The position numbers and the translations under genes were made by a program. The notes beneath the pieces were generated by a model. The model was not told the origin of the DNA and ran no database searches. It saw only the letters and a program-made list of their open reading frames with translations. 64,000 bases of DNA from Eudorina sp. 2006-703-Eu-15 (Eukaryota > Chlorophyta > Chlorophyceae > Chlamydomonadales > Volvocaceae): positions 1 to 64,000 of the forward strand of contig BDSI01000135.1 in NCBI GenBank assembly GCA_003117195.1, read 5' to 3'. This document shows, piece by piece, positions 13,101 through 26,900 of the stretch (position 1 is the stretch's first letter; each line of letters begins with the position of its first letter).

Positions 13101-13995
13101 TGCTGCAGGCTTGGGACCCTCAGCTGCGGGCTTGGGAGTCTGGGAAGGCTTGGGCGAGGCCGCCGGCTTTGGTGCGCCAGCCGGCTTGGGAGAAGCCGCG
13201 GGCTTGGGAGAGGCTGACGGCTTTGGTGTCTCTGCAGGCTTGGGCGTCTGGGAAGGCTTTGGCGAGGCGGACGGTTTTGGTGCGCCAGCCGGCTTGGGAG
13301 TGGCAGCAGAGTTGGGGGAGGCTGCAGGCTTCGGCGTCTCCGTGGGCTTGGGCGTCTGGGAAGGCTTCGGCGAGGCCGCCGGCTTCGGCGAGACAGTCGG
13401 CTTGGGAGAGGCCGCGGGCTTGGGAGAGGCTGACGGCTTTGGTGTCTCCGCGGGTTTGGGGATGGCAGCAGGCTTGGGACCCTCGGCTGCTGGCTTGGGC
13501 GTCTGGCCAGCAGGCGTGGGAGAGGCTAACGGCTTCGGTGAGCCAGCCGGCTTGGGATTGGCCGCGGGCTTAGGAGAGGCCGCGGGCCTGGAGGCTTTCG
13601 GCGACGACCCTGGCAGTCCCTGCTTCGACTGCTCTGGCGATGTCACAGCCTCATTAGCCTTCGGCGGACGGGCCGCTTTCGCCTCCAAGAGGGGCTGGCA
13701 TAGCACACCTGGAAACAAATAAGCGTCAATACACGTGAGCCCCTTCCCTGTCAGCCGTCTTCCTTTGTGCGGACAACGGAAAGAGCAAAAAAGACATCGA
13801 CAACCACCGCATGTCATTCAAGTGATGGACAGGACCTCAACAGGCAAAAACAACGCGCCCTTTGCATATCTTTGCAGATATAAACGGATAAGTTACAGAC
13901 GCACCGTTGATCGTGGCGATGCATAGGCAAGCGAGGAAAATGTGACCTAGTCGAACTTTCGACTTCGTAACGCCGTTGGTCTGACGATGGCCCAT
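10181..13995 (-). CDS. Secreted PKP-repeat protein with SRCR-like segment
   Basis: Model of six exons, 5' to 3': 13905-13995, 12926-13708, 12253-12485, 11487-11691, 10904-11013, 10181-10354; all junction phases agree and give 531 aa. Residues 1-31 look like a signal peptide (core LGHIFLACLCIATI). Residues about 60-275 are roughly thirty PKP units of the type PKPAASPKPSQTPKP, likely a rigid, hydroxyproline-glycosylated extracellular linker. Residues about 292-369 contain VWAPVCAMDGASDEV followed by VANIMCNQ, which recalls the scavenger-receptor cysteine-rich pattern (W-PVC-DG-SD-V-A-VC-Q). The C-terminal part (YWVTVAGWQDLADAQ, LCALLAPVC) is unassigned. The gene diverges from UTP20 across 994 bp. 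The first five exons are well supported by phase; the last acceptor (AAG, 10355) is weak. SRCR assignment is moderate; a wall or matrix role is inference. Confidence 0.65.
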
Positions 13996-14989
13996 TTGTG
14001 CAATCCCCTGACAATGAAGCTATGGAAATATGTTGTTGTACAGGTTACGCACTGCAATTATAAAGAGCCCGACATGCACTTCAATGTGAGCAGGGAGGTC
14101 GTTTCGTGATTGCTACTGCCGTAATTTACGTATCGCGGTAGTCGAAAAGGCGTCTGTATTCGACGAAATACTGTGGCTATGATGTTATATTGGTATTGAA
14201 TGTATTTAAGATTTTTGCTGTTGCCTTGAAAAAGCTTGACGGTGGTACCCAGCTCGACTCGTCGCCTTCTGACTAGGCTTGCGCGCAATAGACTTTCATG
14301 TATTAAACGATAAATTCACACTGACAGGCCTACCGGCAACCTGGCGAGAGTCATGCCCCTGAAAATTTCCGGCATCAACTTGCTACTAATGCATACGGCA
14401 TGCTCGGCCCACCAAACATTACTTTAATAATAATCCTTACAACATATAATTTGATTTGTCTTGCTCTCAATTCGACCTACCGGTACCGTTTAAAGCACCG
14501 GTCCGATAAAACCCAGGACGGTGAAGTGCGCGCTGCGCAAACAGGACATCCAAATCCGAATATCGTAGCTTGTTGATTCTGAACGTTTTGTCTCCTGTAC
14601 GCCCTCAGTATCAGATGTGATGTCCGCACAGACATCGGCAAATGGCATATCGTCTAGGCATATCGTCTATGTTTCCTACTAACCGCATCGCTTACCGGTA
14701 AGGTCGTTCGTACTTACAAAGGTGTTGGTTAAGTTCCGGAGCTAGGACGCACAGGTTGTCGAGATGTCGACGCACACTATGATAATGCTTTCTCTATCCT
14801 TAAGACTGAATACAAGGTAACATCTTGTATGGCAAGTAAGGAACAATAGCGCGAGGTGGCCTAATTCTACAAGGCAATTGTTTCCTCACATGCCCTTTCT
14901 TGTGTCTCTTTTCCTTACAAATAATTATGCGGCGCGAAAACAAAATTGTGACTTCTGCTCGTTGAGCACGCGACTGACGACTTCCAAGG
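13996..14989. promoter_or_regulatory. Divergent promoter interval
   Basis: The 994 bp between two start codons pointing away from each other (13995 minus, 14990 plus) must hold both promoters. It is less GC-rich than the genes. I found no convincing TATA pair or other element, and no exon. Confidence 0.4.
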
Positions 14990-17900
14990 ATGTCGGACTC
15001 TGAGGAGGAAAGGCTTTTCAATTCTCCTAATGTGCCGCGTCAAAAGCGGTTTCGATTCAAGACCTTCGTGGAGCGAGTCACCGAGGTGAGCTGACCGCCG
15101 CCGGGAAGGGGCGGTTGTAAGCTGCAAGTTGGATACTCTCTTCATGACGGGTGGATTTTCATTTAATTGTGAAGCTGCAAAGATTGTAACCTTGGCTGCT
15201 TTCATTGCCGGTCGCATCCGGCTGTCGGCGCCGGCAATTGCCTTACGGACGTACCACGCTTAACTGGGAACTGTACACGGGACGAAAGTCCTTTCTAGAA
15301 TTCACTTTAGATTGTGTCTGGGTTCCGAGTATTGCCATGTTACTTCCTGCTTCAGGTTGAAGTTGATGTCTACCGGCGTCTCGGGCCCGTCAAGTCGGAG
15401 CCCTCCTCGGGGTCATGGCTTGCGGACGGCTTGGCGCAATGGCGGGAGCTGAACAGCGCGGAGCATTTCCTGCAGGTGAGGCCCTGGCCCGAAACAACAG
15501 CCCCCCACACCTTCCCCCGCCACGGTCGCCGCTCCCCACACCCAACGTACCTCTGCGCCTCACACACCCCCCTCAACCCCCGCCCCGCGTACCGCCCCGA
15601 CAGCACACCTCCCACCTTCATGTCCATCATCGCAACCAGCGCAGGCTCTTGGTCCCCGCGCATCCGCAACATACCACCCGCTCTTGCACCCCCGGCTGCT
15701 GCCACCCCCTCTCCGCACCTGGCTGCGGCCGCACCCCGCTAACCCCTTCCCCCCTCCCCTGCCCCAGGCCGCAGCGGAGCTCCACCCGCTCTGCCAGTCG
15801 CTGCCCCAGCTGCTGCACCACCGGGAGGCCATTGCCCGCATCCTCCTGTCCTCCCTGGAGCCCGCCGCCCGCCTGTCCCTGCCGGCCCTCCTGGACCTCC
15901 TGGCGGCGCTGGCCCGCGACCTGCAGCACCAGTTCCTGCCGCTGCTGCCCGCGGTGGTGCGCCGCATCGTGCAGCTGCTCAACGGGGGCGCGGATCGGGA
16001 GCCGGAGGTGGGGGTTTGGGTTTGGTGGTCATTGTGTCGTCGTGTTGGGTTGTCCGACCCGGGTCACGGCATCCGACCCCCCACGTGTAGGTCGCTTCGC
16101 TGTGAGATCTCGTGAGCCAAACCACTCCTTTTGGATGCTCGACAGGAAAGGGACTTGGTCCGTTTCGTTTCGTTTTGTTGATTTTTGTTTTCCAACCCTC
16201 GCACCCGAGTCATCTGTCCTAACTTGGCGCCTGGACCCGGCCGCGCCCTTCCTTGATCGCCACCTGCGCCACACAGTCCCTGGAGGCCGTGTTCGCGTGC
16301 GTGTCACACATCTGCAAGCACCTTGTACGGCACCTGGCGGCGGACCTGCCGTCGGCGCTGCGGGTGACGGCGCCGCTGCGGTACCACCGGCTGGACTATG
16401 TTCGGCAGTTCGCCGCGCAGGCCGTGGGTTTCTTGCTGCGGTCCGCGCCCAGTGCCGCTGCGCTGCGGACGGGGGTGCGGGCGGTGCTGGCGGAGCAAGC
16501 GGCGAGGCCGAGCGAGGAGAGGACGGACGGAGCGGGTGGGACGGGTGGCTGTGGATTCCGGATCTCGGATTCCGTGTTGGGATCATGGCTGTGGATTTTA
16601 CGGATCACGAAATACGGGTCATGGATTATAGGCCACGGAGTGTGGGCTTCGTCGTCTAGGTTCTTCAAACTGTGTGTTCAGAGGGACGTGTAGGAAACTG
16701 GGCAGAGGGGCGGGGGCTGCCATAACCGTCCTGCGAGTCACGGACCATGTTAAGCCTGGCGGTCTTCAGCGGGGCGGCACCCGCGCTACGTCCACATCAT
16801 ACAGCCCGTGTGTGCACTCTTCAGTAAACAGCAATTACGTCTCTCCACGTCGCGTCACGTCGCGCCATAGCTGGACAGGTTCGCGCCCAACAGGATGACA
16901 CGCTCGCGGTCCAACACCCGACCTCTTCCTGTTTTACTCCTCGCTCCCCGCCCCTAGGGTTACTCCTGTCTGAGGCGGTGCTGGGTGTGTCACACGGCCT
17001 GCACAGCCGCGCACCCCAGGTGCTACAGCTGCTGTTCAAGGAGGATTTGCTACAGCCAGGTGACCTCCGGCCCGCGGCCGCCAAAGACAAGGAGCCAGAG
17101 GCGCCGGCCGGTGACGACAGCGAGGCTGGGGCCGCCGCCACCGCGACCGCCGCGATCGGCCCGGAGCAGCTACGCGCCAGGGCCGCCGCAGTAGCGCGGG
17201 TGGCCCTGAACCGCCTCCTGGATCACCTCCGCCGCGGCAAGGGCGAGGAGCTCTGGTCAGCGCTGCTGGCTGAGACACATGCGCGCCTGCGCGGCTTCGA
17301 ACAGGCGGCTGCGACCGCGGCGCCCTCGCCGGCCGCGGCCATGGCGGGTCGCAGCCTCGGCAGGGTTCTACTGTTGGTGGCTCAGGCAGTGGATTATTAC
17401 CGAGGTAGCCGTGTGGAGAGCTACAAGCCGCTCATGGATCTCCTGGGAAGATTGATGCAGCCGGCGGTTTGGCTGCCGACAGCAGCTGCCGCGGCTGCGG
17501 CAGCGGCAGCGGCAGCGCCGGCCTTAAGCGCTGCCAGCCCGACCAACGACAGCCCCGTCGCAAGCCCCAGTCCCAGTCTAAGCCCCCGGCAGGGCGCTGA
17601 GGCGTCCCTTGACGGTGCCACCGGCGAGTACGACGACGTGTACGGCGACCTGTTGGACGTGTCGTTGTCGTACGCGGTTTTGGAGTTGGTGCGCGGTGTG
17701 GTGTACGGCCACCTGAAGGTGGTGGGCGCGAGCGGAGGCCCGGAGGCGCTGTCGCGCTGCACGACTGCTTGGGCCCCCTGCTTCAGCAGGCCGCCGGCGG
17801 TGGAGGCGCTGCCTTTCGTCAAGGCGTTGATGGTGCCGCCGGTGGGAGCGGAGATGGCCAGCCTGTTTGCGCCGCAGATGATGGGCTGTCTCGGCCGCTT

Positions 17901-20900
17901 CGTCATGCAGGCTCAACAATCCCGGCCCGAGCCGCAGCAACAGCTGCAGCAGCAGCCGGTGGCGCGGCAGCAGCAACAGCAGGAGCAACCGCAGGAGGAC
18001 GTCGAAGGCTCGGCGTTGCTACTGCTGCGGGACCTTTGCATGCTGCTACAGCCGTCGGAGGACGACAGTCGGCGGCCTTCGGGCGGGTTGCCGCTGCTGC
18101 TGACCGCGCAGCCGCACGGCGTGCGCTTGGCGGCGCACGTGCGCAGGCTCGCGGCCGAGTGGGAGCCGGAGGCTGCCGCGACCGACCCACGGGTCTGCGC
18201 CCAGGCCTGGGCGGCGGTCTCCCTGCTGCCCCACGCGTGTGAAAGCGAGCTGCAGGCCGTAACCATCTGCGAGCAGGTGTTGGATTCCGCATCCGCCGCA
18301 CTTAAGACGGAAACCACATCATCGGGGGCTGCTCCCCTGCGGCTGCAGCATCAGAAGCAGCTTGACGAGCGCGGCCTGCTACTGCTCCGTGCTACAGCCA
18401 CGGAGCTACTAGCGGAGCTGCTACAGCGGCAGCAGCACTCGGGCCTCTCAGTTTCGTTAGTGGCGGCGGCGGAGGCCACCCTGGAGTGGGTCCTCCGCCG
18501 ACTGAACTCTCGGACACATGATGAGGCGGACCCGCACCCGCAGCCGAACACACACCGCCACAGACACGAACAGGACGGTTCGGACGGCGTTGATGCGGCT
18601 GCCGCCGGCGCGGACTATGCCAGCATCCGGGCCGCGGGGTCGCTGTTGTCTGCCGTACGTGCCAGCGTCGACGCCGGCGCCGCTGGGACCGCCATGGGCG
18701 CGGGTGCCATCCTGGACCTGGCCAAGGGGTTGCTGTCTGTGTCCAGGTTGAGACAGCTGTTGCCGCGCCTGGCGCCGCTTCTGGCGCATGAGTCGCAGCC
18801 GCTGCGTGCTGCCGTGCTGCGCCTGCTGTGCTGCTTTGACCAGCCACAGCTGGAGTCGCTGGCCGACGAGCGCAGCGGCGCAGCCGGGGCGGCGGCGTCC
18901 GTCGCCGCTGACGCTGACGCTGACGGGGATGCCAGGTCGAATCAGACGAAGAAGAAGCGGAAGGAGCAGAAGGAGCCGGTGCCGCAAAAGCCGGCGCGGG
19001 CGCCGAGCTGTACGGCACCACGGTGCGATTTGTTGGAGGTATTGTACGGCATCAACAGTCAACCGTTCACGATTGAGAGCGGGCGCAAGTGGGCGGTGGC
19101 GATGGGCCGCCTGAAGACGTACCTGGAGTACAACAGGTTTGTACGGCACAACTAATGCATGCCTTGTTGTCGACCGGTGTCCTTGTTTGATATCTTCGAT
19201 CAGCGAGTACAGAGTCTAGGCTAGCGTTAACGGCAAAACCGTTTTGATACATTTTCGTCAGGAATTACAAACAAGGTTACGAACCGTTTCATGTGATGCA
19301 GTGCTGCAAGGTGTGTCGTGCTTTCCATTCGAGCATGTTTAATCAAGAATCGCGGGGAATGCTTACCCTTCCTCCCTCCTACCACAGGATCCCGGAGTTC
19401 CTGGTGCCGGCCTTTGCGTACGGCATGGTGGGCGTGTTGTACATCCGGTTTAGCCCGCTGTGGCAGCCGGCGAGTCAGGCACTTGGAGCTTGTCTCCAGT
19501 TCCAAGCCCCAGTGTCGTGGCCTATCGTGCATGCAGCCCTGAAAGCGTCCCAGGCACAGCTCCTGTCCGGCAATGCATCTGGGTCATCGACGGCGGCGGC
19601 GGCGGCGGCCGCAGCCGTCGGACGCGGCCATGGGCGCGGCCGGCACCGCAGCGGCGCCGCGATCAGCGCCGCCATCACCGCCCAACCCGTGACGGAGGAG
19701 CTGCCGCCCTCGCAGGATGCCTCGCGCATTGAGGCGCTGGACGAACGGTACGGCGCTGCCGTACGTGCTGGCACGCCGCAGGCCGCTGGCGGCGTCACGG
19801 ACCCGCAGAACCGGCTCAGCCACTTGCTGCGTGCTATGGCGGCGGCGCCGTACAGCACGATTGAGCAATACTCCAGGGACTGGGTGCCGCTGTTCCTGGA
19901 GTATACGGCAGCGCGCGGGAGTCACTTTGACGACGGCGAAGGCGACGTCGAGGCCGCAGTCGCGGCGGCGCGCGCCGCCGCCAAAGCGCAGCCGACGTCG
20001 CAGGAACCTGTAGCAGCGGCGGCGGCGGATGCTGTCGCCGAGGCCGCCGCGCGGCCACGCAAAAAGGCGCGGACGGGTGCGGGCGTGGCGGCGGCGGAGC
20101 CGCATGCCAACGGCGTGACCCATGGGTCAGTGAAGCCCTTGGGTGCCGAGGAGGACCAGGTACTGCGCGAGCGCCGGGAATCGCATGCGACGGCAGGCAG
20201 CTCCGCCGCCGGCAAACTCGCTGACGTGGCGGATGGCAAACGGAAGCGCGGTAAGAAGGCCGCCGCCTCGGCTGCGGCGGCCGCCGCCGCAGCGGACGCG
20301 GCGGCGGCGGCGACGGCCGCTCGGGCACATGCACCGTCGGCGGTGGAGCCGCCAGCAGCGGTGTTGGCGGCGGCGGCCACCGCCGCCGGCGGAGCTGGCG
20401 TGAGCGTGCTCTCCCGCATCGGCGGCAAGACGTGGCGCGCGGGTCTGCTGGACTGGCTGAAGCTGCTGGCGGGGCTGCGGGGGGTGCGGGGGCTGCACCG
20501 CTCTGAGGAGCTGCAGCGGGCGGTCTCGAGCCACCTGTTGGAGGCGGACTCGGGGGTGCAGGGCGCGGCGCTGCGCTGCCTGCGGCCGTACAAGTTCAGG
20601 TGGCTGCCCGTCGAGATGTCCGACCGGCTGGGGCGGCTGGCGGACGACGCGACGTTGCGGGTGAGGGCGCGGGCTGTGAGGGCGCGGCCTGTCGCGGACC
20701 GGGCGAAGACGGGCATGCGTCAGGCATTGACAGGAGGTTAACAGGAGGTTAAAATTGGCCCCAGACCCGTAAGTCAAAGCAGGCAGAGGGCGGTACCATC
20801 GGCGGTTTCAGCGGTGGCGTCCTGCGCTCTGCCGGGATGATGAGCACGCGGGCATCCCGTGTCGCCCCTCACACCGTTACGGAGTCCGTCGCCCGGGTGC

Positions 20901-23900
20901 CCCCCTCAAAACCGTGTGCGAGACAGCTGCGCGTGCTGATGCCAGCATGGCCCTGCGCATTTTTTTGTTTTTGCTGCGATTGCTATGACTGTGCTACACA
21001 CTGCGACTGCGTTACACACACCAGGAGGAGCTGGCGATCTTCCCGCTCGCGCCCGGCGCCGACGGCGGCGTTGGCGAGGAGGCTCGCCCCGGCCTCGTGC
21101 CCCTCCTCATCCGGGTGCTCTTCCCCAAGATGCGGAAACGCAGCGGCCGGCTCGGCGGCCGCGGCGCGCCCGGCAGCGCCCGCGCCGCCATCCTCAACTT
21201 CCTCGCCAACCTCCGCCCCGCGGAGCTACGTCCCCTCCTGGAACTCTTGCTGGAGCCCATGGCGGCAGTGTTCGCGGAGCCGGCGGCGGCGGCGGTGGGG
21301 CAGCTGGCGCTGCGCGCCGGCGGCGGCGCCGCCGAGGTGGCGGCGGCGGAGGTGGACCGGTACCGCCTGATTCCGCCGCCCTGGTGGAGCGCGCCGATGC
21401 TGGGGCGGAGCGTGGCGTGGTGGCTGGCGGCGGTGGACCAGGCGGCGCTCGATGCGCTGCCAGCGCGTCGGAAAGTGGGCTTCCTGAACGCATGTGGGTG
21501 GCTGGGCGACCGCGGGTCGTGTGAGGATACAGCACGGCAGCCCAACACCGTCAGGCAGCTCGCCAATAATACAGACAGACAGAGTCACCGGCTTTGCCTG
21601 TCTCGCGGCTCTGTATCTCGTAGCACACTCAGTTGGGTCCTTGTCGCTCTTGCCCATCCAACTCTGTCTGTCCTTCTTGCCCCACTGACCCTGTCTGTCC
21701 GCCCGTCCAACCCTCCTCCGGGTCTCCGTCTCCTCCCCGCCCCACCAGTCGAGGACCTCCTGGCGCACCTGGGTCATGCCCTGGAGCCCTTCCTGCCTGT
21801 CCTACTGGCCATCACCCTCCGCCTGCTCACCACCGCCACGGCCGCCATCACGATCGCCGCCGCTGCCGCCGCTGCCGTCGACGCGGTGCCCGCGGCAGCA
21901 GCTCAGCTGACGGTCGCCGCCGCCGCCGGCGATCCGACCGAGCCCGACTCGGATTCGGATCGTGGCGCGGACTGTGAAGACGACGCCGAAGGGTCCGTGG
22001 GGGACGAAGAGGATGCGGGAGCGGCGCGGGACGTCGGAACGGGCGCGGGCGGGTCAGCTCCGAAGGCACCAGCGCCGAAACGCGGCCGCGGAGCCGCAGG
22101 CGGGCGTGATGGCGGGGCGGGGAAACAGGCGGAGGTGGATGAGGAGGGCGGCAGCTCGGGGGAGGATGAGGATGCGGAGGTGGAGGAGGACCGGGTCGGC
22201 GGCGACGGTGGTGGGGCCGCATGTGGGGACGCGACCGCAGTGGCGGCGGGGGCCCACGAGGAGCGGCACCGGGAGGTCCGGTCCGCGGCCTTGCGGCTGC
22301 TGGCGCAGGTGTGGCTGCGCTTCCCCGGCTCCACCTCGGCGGACTACAACCAGCTGTGGGGGTTGTTCCTGCGGGCGGTGCAGCCTATGATCCCCCGCCT
22401 GCAGTTGGAGGCCGCCGCCAGCAAGTAAGCGACCGCGGGCGGTTGGGTGGGACAGGGTGTGTGAAGGGCGTGTTCCTGCGGTGGCCATGGGCCGAAGCAG
22501 CGGTCCGCCTGGACACATTCTTCCGCTGCGCATGGCAAGCCCGGGCCCATTGCTGTCCATCGCTCGTCCTCCTGGCCGCGATTATGAAGTCCGTGCCTCG
22601 TGCCCTTGCCCGCGGCGAGATGCCGACGGGAGGTGCCCAACGTGTCTTTTTCCTGACGACAGGCTGCCAATGCTCGCCTTTCTGATGCTAATTCCCGCCT
22701 GCTGCTGTTTGCCGCCATAATACACTCCAGGGAGCCCGCGTTGCTGGAGTGCGTCCTCTCGTTGTCCCTCAGCCCCGGTTTAGCTCGGGTGCTGGGCGAC
22801 ATGCCATCCGTGCCAGATGCCACGGTGTCGCTGGTGCGACCCGCGTCATCGGCCGCGGCGGCGGCGGCGGCGGCAGTCGCCGCCGCAGCGCGTGAAGGCG
22901 CGGGCGGCGGCGCCGCCGCCGCTGGCGCGGTGGCAGATGCGGAAGGCGCGGACCCATGGGTCGATGGCCCGCGTGAGGAGTGGCAGCAGATGGGGCTGGG
23001 CAGTGCGCTGGTGCGCGGCGTGGTGGCGATGCTGAGCTCGGGTCGCTGTACGGAAATTGTGAGGTGAGCGATACAGGACGTGGTCCACCACCCCTCATGA
23101 CTAATGGAGCAACAAGCTGCAGGGTTTGAGGGCCGATGATACTTGGAACTCAGAAACCGCAGTGGGTTTACACAAGACACAACCCACCGGGCGGGTTTCT
23201 CCCTAAACACAACCCGTCGCATTCCTAAACAACCCATCGCAGTGTCCACTGTAAGCGTGTGTTTGAACGCTTTAGTTGTGGGTGCATGAAAGACGGTATC
23301 CGCGTCCGGAGTGGATCTGCGTTTGAATATCGGAAAGCCCATCTTGTTATGTACCATAATCTGGGGGTATCTGCGAGCAGCCCGACCTTGACCTGTGAAG
23401 CCGGGATCCTTCGGCGGTCCCGGCGGTCCCGGCGGGTTGACCAGCCTCATCAACTGCAAACCCATGTGCGCATGGCAGGGCGACGGTGCTGGATGTGCTG
23501 GACGCGGTGCTGGGCTGCGGCGAGCGGCTGCTGCGGCGGGTGCTGCTGCCCTGGCTGCCGGATGTGCTGAGGGCCCTCCACGTGGTCATTGCGGAGAGCT
23601 GGCAGCAGGCCGGTGGCGGTCGGGGAGGGGCCAGGGTAAGTCCGGCGCTGCGCTAGCCCATCTGGGGTAGCCGGTCCTGCTGGGTAGCCGGGTTGGGAGG
23701 GAGCTACTTCGGGAGCGATGCCGGTAGGATCCACTCTCAGTGGGAGCCATGTCGGCAGTGGGAACGAAGGGAACCATTCTCAGTGGAGACCATCTTCTAA
23801 AGAGCCAAGCGACAAGCGGCCAAACTTGTGAGAGCCATTTCCATTCAGGGGTCATTGCCACCGTCATGACCTTGTTCCTGGGTCGTTTCGTGCCAGCCGT

Positions 23901-26900
23901 GACGGGCGGCATCCCAGAGCAAAAGACTGCCCGGGTGCATGCTATTGTTTCGTGCATGCTCACGAACTGACGTTGTACTTACTGCTGCCGTGTGTTAAAG
24001 AGAAATGCCGTGTGTCTTCGCCTGGTCCGCAGTCCCGGCGGCGCGCAACCGGCTCTACGGCGCATAGGGAGCTGGCCATCTTGGAGCGGTTGGGCGGCTT
24101 CGTGTCGGATTCGGACCTGGCCCGCAGCCTGGCTGACTCACTGGTGGCGCTGCTGACGCAAGCAGGTGAGTACCTCGCTGTTGCAAGCAAGGGCGTTGCG
24201 TGCTGTTTGATTGCGAGCCGGTCGCGCGAATGGTGTGGCCAGTCCGGCAGATTGTTTATATTCGCTCCGCATCCGCTTTTACACCTACGTTTGCATCCGC
24301 ATTTGCAAAACAAAATTGGCTGGTACTGTGATGATGTTTAAACTTATTTCACCGTCGTCTGACTAAAGACGTGATGAAAAACACATCTACACCGAAGCTC
24401 CTTCTGAGTACCTTTGGCCGCACTGTACGGCACTCCCCGCATGGCCCCCACGTGGACCAGCCCGCGCATTCATTCACTTCCGGTGGGGTCCACCGCATTT
24501 GATGAGCTGTGCACCGATGATGAGCATGCCCCGGGGCGTCACCCAACTCCTAGCAACCGTCCACCCGGGGACGTACTGTATCGGCCGGCTTGTGTCGGCC
24601 GCCGCGCACTGGCCACAGTCGTAACCACAGCCCAGTGATGAGGTACTGTGATGATGTCGTTCTTATTTCACCGTCGTCTGACTAAAGACGTGATGAAGAA
24701 TATTACCTACACCGAAGCTCCTTCTGAGTACCTCACTGTCATGGGCTGATGACGGAAGAAGGCCCACTATGGCGCTCTGCGACCAAGTCCTACGAACTGG
24801 CCCACAAGTGAAAGTGATGTTATCACTAACGCTCAGACGCGCAGGGATTGCAACTCGTCATGACTGCACATGACGTTTCAAAGCCGTGTATTTCTTCGGC
24901 CTCGAGATGGGTCCGCCGGAATAGATTCTCCCGATGGCTCGGCGCATGACTGGGCGGACGGGCACTGTGATGAGTCACACACTTATTTCACCGTCGTCTG
25001 ATTGAGACGTGATGAAAATTTCATCCTACACCGAAGCTCCTTCTGAGTGCCCGTTCGACTCCAGGACCCGCGCAACGCATGTGGCCCCGGGCAGCTTGTC
25101 AAACTCGACCAACCTGCTCTCACAGCCTTGCATCGGGAGCCCCACATTGCACTAGAAGCGGCCCCTTTGAACGAATGAGTCAATGAATGGATGACCGAAT
25201 GAACGGATGGATGGCTGTTACGCCGGACCCCACGGGAAAAGGGTAATCGGTGGGACCCCAGGCGGGACGCCGCCAACTTTTTCTGTTGCTGCTTAGTAAC
25301 TCCTGCTGGCCTGCTGCTGTTGCTGCTGCTGCTGCTGCTGCAACATCGCGCGCTGTCGCAGGGGCTCGCAGCCTGCGTCAGCGCTCCGCCGGCAGGTCCG
25401 GCCGTCTGGACGAGGCCGGCATCAGCCGGGCCCTGGGGGCCCTGGCTGCGCTCTGGGGCCGGCTGCAGCCCGGGGAGCTCCCCGGGGAGGCAGTGGAGAG
25501 GTGGGTGCCCCCTGCGGGTCTCCGTGGGAGTGCGCGGAGGACGCACGAGGATGTGAGGATACGGTAACAGATGCGACCCGGTTCCTGAACCGGATGACGT
25601 ACAGATGACGTACACTTGACGTACAGCGGACGCGGATAGGCATTGCAAGTTGGGGAGCACACAATGTCCGCGATTTACGGCACAGGCATGCTTTTTGAGT
25701 AGGCTGGGTTGCCGTGTCGGCTTCGTCAAGTGCCCAACGCCATCAACCGGGTCTTGCGAACCCGGCTGCTCATGGCTACGGTGCCAGGAGTCGCTACATG
25801 TCGGATCAACCGAACAACCGATAACGGTCACAACTGATTGATCACCGGTCGGGGCCCCGCCGTAGGTACTGCGAGTCCATGTCCATGTGGGCGATCCGTC
25901 TGACGGGTCGAGAGGCGCGGGCGCAGCTGGCAGCGGCGTACGGCGCCGTCGCGCGGCTGCTCCCCCGCATGGCGGCGCCGGCGGCGCTCCTAGCAGACCT
26001 GACGGCCTGGTCGGTGACGTCACTCGACGACGTCGATTACGATCGCCGCCTTTCAGCGTACGGCAAGCTGGCGGCGGCGGCGTGGGGCGAGATGGACCGC
26101 CTGCAGGCGCTGCCGCTGCTGCTGACGGCGTTGTACGACTTGCGTAACGCCAGCGACCTGGCGTTGCGGCAGGCGGCGGCGACGTCGTTGGAGAACCTGG
26201 TGGCGGCGCTGTCGGCGGCGGAAGCCGCCGCCGATGGCGGCGGCGCGGAGCGCGATCTGACCGACCCGCCGGGGAGCTTGCTCCGGCTGGCGGGCAGGGT
26301 GCTGTATCCCCAGATCAAGAGCCAGCTGTGCTCGTCCAGTTTGGCGGTACGGCAGGAGCATCTGACGCTGCTGCGGGCGCTTGTGGTGGCGCTGCCGCGG
26401 CGGTTCGGCGACCTGGGACAGCTGCTGAGCGATGACGCGGAGAAGGACTTCTTCCTGAACGTGGCGCACCTGCAGAGTCACAGGTGAGTGAGTGTCGGTG
26501 CGGATGTGGGTCCAGGTGGTGAAAAAAGAAACAGCCTAGACATGGGGTCCATGGGGTGCGATGCATGTGACTTTTATGCGGGGACAAGAGTTGCGCACCT
26601 TCGTCTTGGGGGTCGGGGACCCACGAGGATGTCAGATCATGTTTATGTTAAATAGATGGCTATGTGATTGCATGTGGACATAGGATACCTAAGGTATCAT
26701 AGGTACCCATCTCCGTGCCGGTGAGGTTGAGCTGTTACCGGGGTGCAAAGGCACAGGTTCAAATCCTGGTTGAGATCTAGTGTCAGCAGAAGGGCCGCAG
26801 CCCTTCAGTGGTTTGTCTTTGACGATGCTTGGCAAGTGATGAAAGATTATCATACGTGACCCGCGGGACTTGATCCGCAATCGTACAATGAAAATCAAAA

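Noticed and set aside
13018..13722. Plus-strand frame of GLGEAAG repeats
   Set aside because: It is the antisense of the PKP-repeat exon, whose strand is fixed by splice phase and signal peptide.
18392..19149. Long minus-strand Arg/Pro-rich frames opposite UTP20 exon 5
   Set aside because: Shadows of GC-rich, alanine-rich codons; no family similarity.
19922..20716. Minus-strand Ser/Ala-rich frame of 264 codons opposite UTP20 exon 6
   Set aside because: Same cause; the plus strand matches UTP20 in phase with both neighbouring exons.
24740..24850. Additional C/D snoRNA after copy B
   Set aside because: TGATGA-like words occur but no CTGA lies at a suitable distance and no closing stem forms.
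26711..26778. tRNA gene or tRNA-derived SINE in UTP20 intron 13
   Set aside because: GGTTCAAATCC is a perfect B-box/T-loop and the acceptor ends partly pair (ATCTC/GAGAT), but the D loop is too long and the anticodon arm has only a four-base loop. At most a relic.
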